Shown here one piece after another: positions 1 to 7,477 of a stretch of DNA of 10,774 nt. The DNA comes from Phenylobacterium sp. (GTDB lineage Bacteria > Pseudomonadota > Alphaproteobacteria > Caulobacterales > Caulobacteraceae). How positions within the stretch are numbered: the first letter of the stretch is position 1; each line of letters starts with the position of its first letter. The stretch lies in assembly GCA_028290925.1 (NCBI GenBank), contig JAQGIX010000030.1, forward strand, positions 1 to 10,774, in the 5' to 3' direction. The translations under genes and the position numbers were made by a program. The notes under the pieces were generated by a model, which was not told where the DNA came from, made no database searches, and saw only the letters and a program-made list of their open reading frames with translations.

Positions 1-2859
<2,859 letters not shown>

Positions 2860-2864
2860 GGCCG

Positions 2865-2889
2865 CTCCCCTCCCGCTGGGCGGAGGGAG
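2865..2889 (+). terminator. Inverted repeat after carB, weak terminator candidate
   Basis: Five bases after the carB stop, CTCCCCTCC (2865-2873) can pair with GGAGGGAG (2882-2889) across an 8-base loop, with one bulged C. No T run follows; the next bases are a G-rich stretch. It may be a Rho-type 3' end, an mRNA-stabilising hairpin or a copy of a dispersed intergenic repeat. Confidence 0.35.
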
Positions 2890-2990
2890 AGGGGGCCGGG
2901 GCGCCCGGCGTGGCCGATAGGCCGCACCCGTCATGGTTGCGCGATCTGAAGCCAACCATTTGATTGACCGGCGTTCTTGCGAGGCGCACG

Positions 2991-3130
2991 CTCGGCAAAT
3001 CGCCTGACTGAAACAGGCGGCGATAAGGGCGCGCTCCGGCGGTCCCACGGGAAGAAGCAGCCGGAACGGGGCCCTTGCGGCGCCTGTCGCAGTTCGGCGG
3101 AGGACCTTGGTCCTCCCTGTGGATTGCGAG
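2991..3130 (+). ncRNA. Candidate structured leader RNA or small RNA
   Basis: Hand folding gives a long irregular hairpin from 3001 to 3099. CGCC 3001-3004 pairs with 3096-3099, ACTG 3007-3010 with 3090-3093, ACAGGCG 3013-3019 with 3081-3087, AAGGGC 3025-3030 with 3071-3076, and TCCGGC 3035-3040 with 3060-3065. A small apical TCC/GGA stem closes the loop. A second perfect hairpin follows, GGAGGACC 3099-3106 with GGTCCTCC 3109-3116. CTCGGCAA 2991-2998 can close the whole with TTGCGAG 3124-3130, which overlaps the ribosome binding site of the small gene at 3139. CAGGCG 3014-3019 can alternatively pair with CGCCTG 3001-3006, so two folds compete. I recognise no known riboswitch or RNA family. GC-rich DNA folds easily by chance, so this is a candidate only. 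Confidence 0.35.
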
Positions 3131-3138
3131 GAAGCCTA

Positions 3139-3309
3139 ATGCCTACCGAGCATCATGGTGAGCTTCATCACCACCGTAACCGTAACACTGCTCAGCGTTT
3201 CGAGACCCTGATCCAGGTCCTGATGGTCGTGGCCGTCGCCATCCTGGCGGTCGGCCTGATCTATGGGGTGCTGAACACCGGCTCGACCACGCCGAGCTGG
3301 ATGCGCTGA
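3139..3309 (+). CDS. Small His-rich single-span membrane protein, 56 residues
   Basis: I do not recognise a family. The ATG at 3139 is preceded by GAGGAAG (3128-3134) at a suitable distance. An in-frame extension back to a TTG at 2977 is possible but runs through the structured intergenic region and reads as low-complexity sequence. The 56-residue product has a hydrophilic N-terminus with five histidines (H5, H6, H10, H11, H12) and several basic residues. One hydrophobic segment follows at about residues 24-44 (LIQVLMVVAVAILAVGLIYG), then a short polar tail ending in TPSWMR. There is no signal-peptide cleavage motif, so it probably stays anchored in the inner membrane. The histidines could bind metal, but that is speculation. 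A strong inverted repeat begins 10 bases after the stop, suggesting a single-gene transcript. Existence is likely rather than proven. Confidence 0.6.
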   Translation: MPTEHHGELHHHRNRNTAQRFETLIQVLMVVAVAILAVGLIYGVLNTGSTTPSWMR

Positions 3310-3318
3310 TCGGCGCTT

Positions 3319-3347
3319 CGCCGGTCCGGAACGGCGCCGGACCGGCG
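3319..3347 (+). terminator. Perfect 11-bp hairpin after the small membrane gene
   Basis: CGCCGGTCCGG (3319-3329) and CCGGACCGGCG (3337-3347) are exact inverted copies around a 7-base loop, starting 10 bases after the stop at 3309. No T run follows, so intrinsic termination is uncertain, but the position and stem strength suit a 3' end structure. Confidence 0.5.
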
Positions 3348-3370
3348 GCTGCGCCGCGCTGAGAACCGAT

Positions 3371-3449
3371 GTCCGCGGGCGCAAGTCCCGCGCGGACGTG
3401 GGGGCGATCGCGGCAACCGCAGCGGAGATGAACCGACGGGCTTGCGCCC
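3371..3449 (+). repeat. Nested inverted repeats in the spacer before the SDR gene
   Basis: GTCCGCG (3371-3377) pairs with CGCGGAC (3391-3397). In competition, GGGCGCAAG (3377-3385) matches the reverse complement CTTGCGCCC (3441-3449). No coding potential is evident in the 234 bases between 3310 and 3543. The function of these repeats is unknown. Confidence 0.4.
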
Positions 3450-3543
3450 GGGCCGGCGGCTCGCGCGCGCCTTGACGTCGGGTCGTGCTGGCGACGTTCG
3501 CGGCCCTGGGCTAGGCGTCTGACAAGCATAGGGAGACGTCGAG

Positions 3544-4320
3544 ATGGCCGGACGGGTCGCGGGCAAGGTCGCGCTGGTGACGGGCGGGGCGAGCGGCATC
3601 GGCCGCGGCTGCGCCGAGCGGCTGGCCGAGGAAGGCGCGGTGGTGGTGATCACCGACCTGCAGGACCACAAGGGCGAGGAGACCGTCCAGGCGATCGTCG
3701 CGGCGGGCGGCATCTGCGAATACCTGCACCACGACGTCACCGACGAAGCCGCCTGGGTGGATGTTGTCGACCGGATCCGCGCCAAGCACGGCCGGCTGGA
3801 CATCCTGGTCAACAACGCCGGCATCGGGCTCGGGGGATCGGTGCTGGAGATGTCGCTGGCCGACTGGCGCCGGCAGACCGCGGTGAACCTGGACGGGGTG
3901 TTCCTGGGGACCAAGCACTCGATCCCGCTGATGCGGCAGGGCGGCGGCGGCAGCATCATCAACATGAGCTCGGTGGCCGGGCTGAAGGGCGCGCCGACGC
4001 TGGCCGGCTATTGCGCCACCAAGGGCGGGGTGCGGCTGTTCACCAAGGCGGTGGCCATGGAGTGCGGGAACGCCAAGGACGGCATCCGGGTGAACTCGGT
4101 GCATCCGGGGATCATCGAGACGCCGATCTGGCTGACCGTGGCGCCGGCCGCCGGCAACGCGCCGCCGGACCTCGACGCGCTGTCGCAGATGGCGGTGCCG
4201 CTGGGGGTGAAGGGCGTGCCGCTGGATATCGCCAACGGGGTGCTGTGGCTGGCCTCCGAGGAAAGCCGCTATGTGACGGGCGCCGAGCTGGTGATCGACG
4301 GCGGGCTGTCGGTCCGCTAG
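3544..4320 (+). CDS. Classical SDR-family oxidoreductase, probably NAD-dependent
   Basis: This is a 258-residue classical short-chain dehydrogenase/reductase, the usual length for the group. The cofactor motif TGGASGIG is at residues 13-20, an acidic residue D38 ends the second beta strand (favouring NAD over NADP), and NNAG is at 90-93. The catalytic set is N115, S143, Y156 and K160 in the YCATK motif. The C-terminus shows the typical VTGAELVIDGG segment. The ATG at 3544 follows AGGGAG (3530-3535) with 8 bases between. Relatives act on secondary alcohols or ketones, including steroid and cyclic alcohol dehydrogenases; the substrate here cannot be told from sequence. It is followed after 53 bases by a P-loop protein and then by an exported CMD-fold protein on the same strand. 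That is a possible operon, but none of the partners reveals a pathway. Confidence 0.95.
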   Translation: MAGRVAGKVALVTGGASGIGRGCAERLAEEGAVVVITDLQDHKGEETVQAIVAAGGICEYLHHDVTDEAAWVDVVDRIRAKHGRLDILVNNAGIGLGGSVLEMSLADWRRQTAVNLDGVFLGTKHSIPLMRQGGGGSIINMSSVAGLKGAPTLAGYCATKGGVRLFTKAVAMECGNAKDGIRVNSVHPGIIETPIWLTVAPAAGNAPPDLDALSQMAVPLGVKGVPLDIANGVLWLASEESRYVTGAELVIDGGLSVR

Positions 4321-4343
4321 CCAGCCGGGGCATCCGGTTTGCC

Positions 4344-4364
4344 TAGCGCGCGCGTGGCGCGCTA
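4344..4364 (+). repeat. Perfect 8-bp hairpin between SDR and P-loop genes
   Basis: TAGCGCGC (4344-4351) and GCGCGCTA (4357-4364) are exact inverted copies with a 5-base loop. The hairpin sits between the SDR stop (4320) and the next start (4374). Without a T run it is more likely an intra-operon processing or attenuation site than a full terminator. Confidence 0.45.
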
Positions 4365-4373
4365 AGCGGGCGA

Positions 4374-4874
4374 ATGGCTGCGACCCTGCACGTGATCTTC
4401 GGCCCCTGCGGCGCCGGCAAGACGACCTACGCCCACACCTTCGCCCTGCGCGAGGGCGTGGTGGCCTTCATCCTGGACGACTGGATGGCCCGCCTGTTCG
4501 GGCCCGATATCCCCGAGCCGATCGAGTACCGGTGGATGCTGGAGCGGGTCGGGCGCTGCGAGGCGCAGATCTGGTCGACGGCGGCGGCGGTGATGGCGGC
4601 GGGGACCTCGGTGATCTTCGACATCGGGCTGATGCGCCGGTCCGACCGGGCGCGGGTGCGGGAGATCGCGGAAGGCGCGGGGCTGGCGCTGCAGTTCCAC
4701 TTCGTCGATGCGCCGCAGGAGGTCCGCCGGGCGCGGGTGGTGGGGCGCAACACCATCCGCGGCGAGAGCTTCGCGATCGAGGTGTCGCCGGAGATGTTCG
4801 AATTCATCGAGGGGGTCTATGAGGCGCCGGAGCCGGACGAGCTGACGGGCGCGATCGTCAGCGACAGCCGCTAG
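4374..4874 (+). CDS. Small P-loop ATPase or kinase (AAA_33/zeta-toxin-like)
   Basis: The 166-residue protein starts with a beta strand and a textbook Walker A motif, GPCGAGKTT (residues 10-18). Two aspartates follow the next strand (D35, D36 in FILDDW), where small P-loop kinases place a catalytic or base-binding acid. A third strand, SVIFDIG (79-85), fits a Walker B position. An arginine cluster, R118, R119, R121 and R125, could form the lid that closes over ATP. This layout matches the AAA_33 group, which includes predicted kinases and zeta-toxin relatives. No antitoxin-like gene is adjacent, so a toxin role is not supported. The ATG at 4374 has only a weak purine stretch upstream. Substrate unknown. 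Only 32 bases separate it from the next gene, so co-transcription is likely. Confidence 0.85.
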   Translation: MAATLHVIFGPCGAGKTTYAHTFALREGVVAFILDDWMARLFGPDIPEPIEYRWMLERVGRCEAQIWSTAAAVMAAGTSVIFDIGLMRRSDRARVREIAEGAGLALQFHFVDAPQEVRRARVVGRNTIRGESFAIEVSPEMFEFIEGVYEAPEPDELTGAIVSDSR

Positions 4875-4906
4875 GCTGTAGGGTGCTTCCTCGGAGGGCG
4901 TTCAAG

Positions 4907-5524
4907 ATGCGCGGATGGATCGGAGGGTTGGCGACGATGGCGGTGATGGCGGGCGGCGCGGCGGGCGCCGAGGAGCGGTTCCCCACCCTGCAGCCGGAGG
5001 CGATGACGCCGGCGCAGCGGCAGGTGGCCGACAACATCGCGTCCGGGCCGCGCAAGTCGCTGAGCGGGCCGTTCAACGCCTGGCTGCGGAGCCCGGAGCT
5101 GGCCGACCGGATGCAGAAGGTGGGCGAATACCTCCGCTTCCAGTCCAGCGTGCCGAAGCGGCTGAACGAGTTCGCGATCCTGATAACCGCCCGGACCTGG
5201 AACGCCGAGTTCGAGTGGTACGCCCACTATCCGCTGGCGCTGCAGGCCGGCCTGAAGCCGCAGGTCGCCGCCGATCTGGCGGCGGGCCAGCGGCCGGCCG
5301 ACATGGCCGACGACGAGGCGACGGTCTACGATTTCCTGGGCGAGCTGCGCCGCGACAGGCGGGTGAGCGACGCGATCTACGCGCGGGCCAAGGCGCTGCT
5401 GGGCGAGGCGGGCGTGATCGACCTGATCGGCGTCGCCGGCTACTACGACCTGGTCTCCATGACCCTGAACGTGGCGCAGGTGAAGCCGCCGGAGCCCGGC
5501 CCGCTGCCGTTGCCGGTGCGCTGA
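4907..5524 (+). CDS. Exported carboxymuconolactone-decarboxylase-fold protein
   Basis: The ATG at 4907 follows GGAGGG (4893-4898) with 8 bases between and is preferred over an in-frame GTG at 4883, which would contain this ribosome binding site. The 205-residue product begins with a typical signal peptide, with likely cleavage after GAAGA near residue 21, so it should be periplasmic. The mature part matches the CMD/AhpD-like family. Recognisable blocks are the helix FAILITARTWNAEFEWYAH (residues 89-107, with E101, E103 and H107), LAAGQRP (124-130), and VAGYYDLVSMTLN near 176-188. There is no cysteine anywhere, so the AhpD-type CXXC peroxidase site is absent; a lactone decarboxylase or lyase-like role, or a binding role, is more likely. 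Substrate unknown. It ends the carB-greA accessory group and is followed by a strong terminator. Confidence 0.88.
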   Translation: MRGWIGGLATMAVMAGGAAGAEERFPTLQPEAMTPAQRQVADNIASGPRKSLSGPFNAWLRSPELADRMQKVGEYLRFQSSVPKRLNEFAILITARTWNAEFEWYAHYPLALQAGLKPQVAADLAAGQRPADMADDEATVYDFLGELRRDRRVSDAIYARAKALLGEAGVIDLIGVAGYYDLVSMTLNVAQVKPPEPGPLPLPVR

Positions 5525-5552
5525 GCGCCAGGCGGCGAGCGCCGCGCGGACG

Positions 5553-5588
5553 CTCAAATAGCAATGCTTCGGCATGCCCTTGAGTTTT
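5553..5588 (+). terminator. Intrinsic terminator with UUCG loop
   Basis: CTCAA (5553-5557) pairs with TTGAG (5580-5584). An inner stem, GC-A-ATGC (5561-5567) with GCATGC (5572-5577), is capped by TTCG, and TTTT follows at 5585-5588. It begins 28 bases after the stop of the CMD-fold gene. Confidence 0.8.
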
Positions 5589-5608
5589 GCGGCGCACAAT
5601 TCTATCTT
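5580..5608 (+). promoter_or_regulatory. Probable greA promoter
   Basis: TTGAGT (5580-5585) and TATCTT (5603-5608) are separated by 17 bases. Read in the Caulobacter style, TTGAGTT is followed after 14 bases by TCTATCTT, five of eight matches to GCTANAWC. The -35 box lies inside the 3' arm and T run of the preceding terminator. The predicted leader before greA is about 70 bases. Confidence 0.45.
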
Positions 5609-5685
5609 CCCTGCCCCCGGACGCCTGCGCCCGCGGCCGGCAATTTTCAATATTCCCTAGGGCGAAACCCGAGTCCTCATCTCCG

Positions 5686-6159
5686 ATGGAAAAAGTCCCG
5701 ATGACCGCCGAGGGCTACAAAGCCCTCGACGACGACCTGAGACGTTTGAAGACGCTGGAGCGGCCGGCCGTGATCGCCGCGATTTCCGAAGCGCGCCAGC
5801 ATGGCGACCTCTCCGAGAACGCCGAATACCATGCCGCCAAGGAGCGGCAGGGCTGGATCGAAGGCCAGATCGCCGACATCGAGGACCGCATGGCGCGGGC
5901 CCAGGTGATCGACGTCTCCAAGCTGTCCGGCAGCCAGGTGAAGTTCGGAGCCTGGGTGTCGCTGGTCGACGAGGACACCGAGGAGGAGGCCCGCTACCAA
6001 ATCGTCGGCGAGCACGAGGCCGACGTGAGGCAGGGCCGGGTGTCGATCACCTCGCCGCTGGCCCGCGCCATGATCGGCAAGGAGAGCGGCGACGTGGTGG
6101 AGGTGAACACCCCCGGCGGCGTCAAGGCCTACGAGATCACCAAGGTCGAGTGGGCCTGA
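5686..6159 (+). CDS. greA: Transcription elongation factor GreA
   Basis: GreA enters the secondary channel of RNA polymerase and stimulates cleavage of backtracked transcripts, rescuing stalled complexes. The 157-residue product has the family's normal length. The N-terminal coiled coil (about 1-75) carries HGDLSENAEYH, whose D41 and E44 are the acidic tip residues that help bind the catalytic metal. The C-terminal FKBP-like domain includes YQIVGEHEAD, SPLARAMIGK and the closing NTPGGVKAYEITKVE. The start at 5686 (MEKVPMT) is chosen because E. coli GreA begins MQAIPMT in register; an internal ATG at 5701 would lose this segment. No strong ribosome binding site is visible. The gene is a single unit between an upstream terminator and a downstream terminator. 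It lies downstream of carB, as in other alphaproteobacteria I recall, but here four genes intervene. Confidence 0.98.
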   Translation: MEKVPMTAEGYKALDDDLRRLKTLERPAVIAAISEARQHGDLSENAEYHAAKERQGWIEGQIADIEDRMARAQVIDVSKLSGSQVKFGAWVSLVDEDTEEEARYQIVGEHEADVRQGRVSITSPLARAMIGKESGDVVEVNTPGGVKAYEITKVEWA

Positions 6160-6190
6160 CGCTCCGCCGCTGAGCGAATCCCGAACGCGA

Positions 6191-6215
6191 GGGCCATCCT
6201 TCGGGGTGGCCCTTT
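6191..6215 (+). terminator. greA intrinsic terminator, UUCG-capped
   Basis: GGGCCATCC (6191-6199) pairs with GGGTGGCCC (6204-6212), nine pairs including one G-U, around a TTCG loop, followed by TTT. It lies 31 bases after greA, between convergent greA and the minus-strand gene at 6229. GCGA 6187-6190 and TCGC 6215-6218 could extend the stem. Confidence 0.85.
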
Positions 6216-6228
6216 CGCATGGGCCCGC

Positions 6229-6441
6229 TCAGAACAGGGCGGGCGCCTCGGGAGTCTCGAGCCTGGCGAGGCCAGGCCCGCGGCGCTTCAGGCCGCTTGC
6301 GAGGCCCACGGCCGCGCCGGCCCCCAGGCCCACGGCTGCGCCGATGGTGAGCACCCTCAGGCCGAGGCCCAAGGCGACGCCGGCGCCGAGCGCGGCGCCC
6401 AGGCCGGCCCACAGGCCATAGGTCTTCCAACGGTCTTCCAT
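6229..6441 (-). CDS. Small Gly/Ala-rich two-span membrane protein, 70 residues
   Basis: I recognise no named family. The minus-strand ATG at 6441 is preceded by GGAG (complement of 6449-6452) with 7 bases between, a good ribosome binding site that argues for a real gene. The product begins with a charged segment, MEDRWKTYG. Two hydrophobic stretches follow, at about residues 9-29 and 31-51, almost entirely Gly, Ala, Leu and Val with repeated small-xxx-small spacing (for example GLGAALGAGVALGLG). They are separated by a single arginine (R29). A basic KRR at 52-54 and a Pro-rich tail end the protein. This looks like a glycine-zipper-type hairpin in the inner membrane; function unknown. It is divergent from trxB, with only 34 bases between the two starts, and convergent with greA. 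GC-rich composition bias can create such frames, so existence is likely but not certain. Confidence 0.6.
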   Translation of the reverse strand: MEDRWKTYGLWAGLGAALGAGVALGLGLRVLTIGAAVGLGAGAAVGLASGLKRRGPGLARLETPEAPALF

Positions 6442-6461
6442 CGCAAGGCTCCAGAATCGCC

Positions 6462-6469
6462 CCTACATT
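6462..6469 (+). promoter_or_regulatory. Possible -10 element of a leaderless trxB transcript
   Basis: CCTACATT matches GCTANAWC at six of eight positions and ends 6 bases before the trxB ATG, which would put the transcription start at or next to that ATG. The -35 region (around 6441-6447) is poor. CCCC 6460-6463 and GGGG 6472-6475 flank the box symmetrically. Confidence 0.3.
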
Positions 6470-6475
6470 ACGGGG

Positions 6476-7477
6476 ATGGCTGAAGAACGTTCCGTCCGCT
6501 GCCTGATCGTGGGTTCCGGCCCCGCGGGCTACACCGCCGCCGTCTATGCGGCGCGCGCCCTGCTGAACCCCGTGCTGATCCAGGGGATCCAGCCGGGCGG
6601 CCAGCTGACCATCACCACCGACGTGGAGAACTATCCCGGCTTCGCCGACGTCATCCAGGGCCCCTGGCTGATGGAGCAGATGCAGGCCCAGGCCGAGCAT
6701 GTGGGGACCGAGATCGTCAACGACATCGTCGTCGAGGCCGACCTGTCGCAGCGGCCGTTCCGGCTGACCACCGACAGCGGCCAGGTGTGGCTCGCCGAGA
6801 CCCTGATCATCGCCACCGGCGCCCAGGCGAAGTGGCTGGGCCTGGCTTCGGAACAGCGGTTCCAGGGCTTCGGCGTCTCGGCCTGCGCCACCTGCGACGG
6901 CTTCTTCTACCGCGGCAAGGCGGTGGTGGTGGTGGGCGGCGGCAACACGGCGGTGGAGGAGGCCCTGTTCCTCACCAACTTCGCCTCCAAGGTGACGGTG
7001 GTGCACCGGCGCGACGAATTCCGGGCCGAGAAGATCCTGCAGGAACGGCTGTTCGCCCATCCGAAGATCGAGGTGATCTGGGACAACGGGATCGACGAGG
7101 TGCTGGGCGGTGAGGACCCGATGGGGGTGACCGGTGTGCGGCTGAAGAACGTCAAGACCGCCGCCACCCGCGAGGTCGCCTGCGACGGGGTGTTCATCGC
7201 CATCGGCCACGCCCCCGCCTCGCAGCTGTTCCAGGGGCAGCTGGAGATGGACGCCAGCGGCTATCTGAAGGTGAAGGCGGGCTCGGCCGCGACGGCGATC
7301 GAGGGCGTCTATGCGGCCGGCGACGTCACCGACGACCTCTACCGCCAGGCGGTGACCGCGGCGGGCATGGGCTGCATGGCCGCGCTGGAGGCCGTGCGCT
7401 TCCTGGCCGAGGAAGACCACCGCAAGGCCCACCATCCGATCAGCCACGAAGAGGCCGAGAAGATCGGCGTCTGGTAG
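6476..7477 (+). CDS. trxB: Thioredoxin reductase (NADPH)
   Basis: TrxB is a cytoplasmic FAD enzyme that passes electrons from NADPH to thioredoxin. The 333-residue product has the family's usual size. The FAD-binding GSGPAGYTAAVYAAR begins at residue 13, GGQLTITTDVENYPGF lies at 41-56, and ATGA at 113-116. The redox pair CATC is C137 and C140. The NADPH site is VGGGNTAVEEA at 153-163, with HRRDEFRA at 177-184, whose arginines bind the 2'-phosphate. The FAD motif GDVTD is at 282-286. The start is fixed by homology of the first strand, but there is no Shine-Dalgarno at normal spacing: only CGGGG touches the ATG at 6476. A -10-like box sits just upstream, so the message may be leaderless. No terminator with a T run is seen; a GC hairpin occurs 44 bases downstream. 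Confidence 0.98.
   Translation: MAEERSVRCLIVGSGPAGYTAAVYAARALLNPVLIQGIQPGGQLTITTDVENYPGFADVIQGPWLMEQMQAQAEHVGTEIVNDIVVEADLSQRPFRLTTDSGQVWLAETLIIATGAQAKWLGLASEQRFQGFGVSACATCDGFFYRGKAVVVVGGGNTAVEEALFLTNFASKVTVVHRRDEFRAEKILQERLFAHPKIEVIWDNGIDEVLGGEDPMGVTGVRLKNVKTAATREVACDGVFIAIGHAPASQLFQGQLEMDASGYLKVKAGSAATAIEGVYAAGDVTDDLYRQAVTAAGMGCMAALEAVRFLAEEDHRKAHHPISHEEAEKIGVW

Noticed and set aside
3035..3065. Resemblance of GAAGCAGCC in the apical loop to SRP (4.5S) RNA
   Set aside because: The GGAA tetraloop and the paired GGUCC/GGAAG core of the SRP domain are not present in the right arrangement.
2977..3138. N-terminal extension of the small membrane protein from a TTG at 2977
   Set aside because: No ribosome binding site at the TTG, low-complexity basic sequence, and a good ATG with ribosome binding site at 3139.
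3472..3477. TTGACG as a -35 box for the SDR gene
   Set aside because: A perfect -35 string, but no -10-like box occurs 10-18 bases downstream.
4374..4874. Zeta-type toxin of a toxin-antitoxin pair
   Set aside because: The P-loop fold is compatible, but no small antitoxin-like gene lies adjacent and the neighbours are metabolic-type proteins.
4883..4906. GTG start at 4883 for the CMD-fold protein
   Set aside because: It would place the ribosome binding site inside the gene and add charged residues before an otherwise typical signal peptide.
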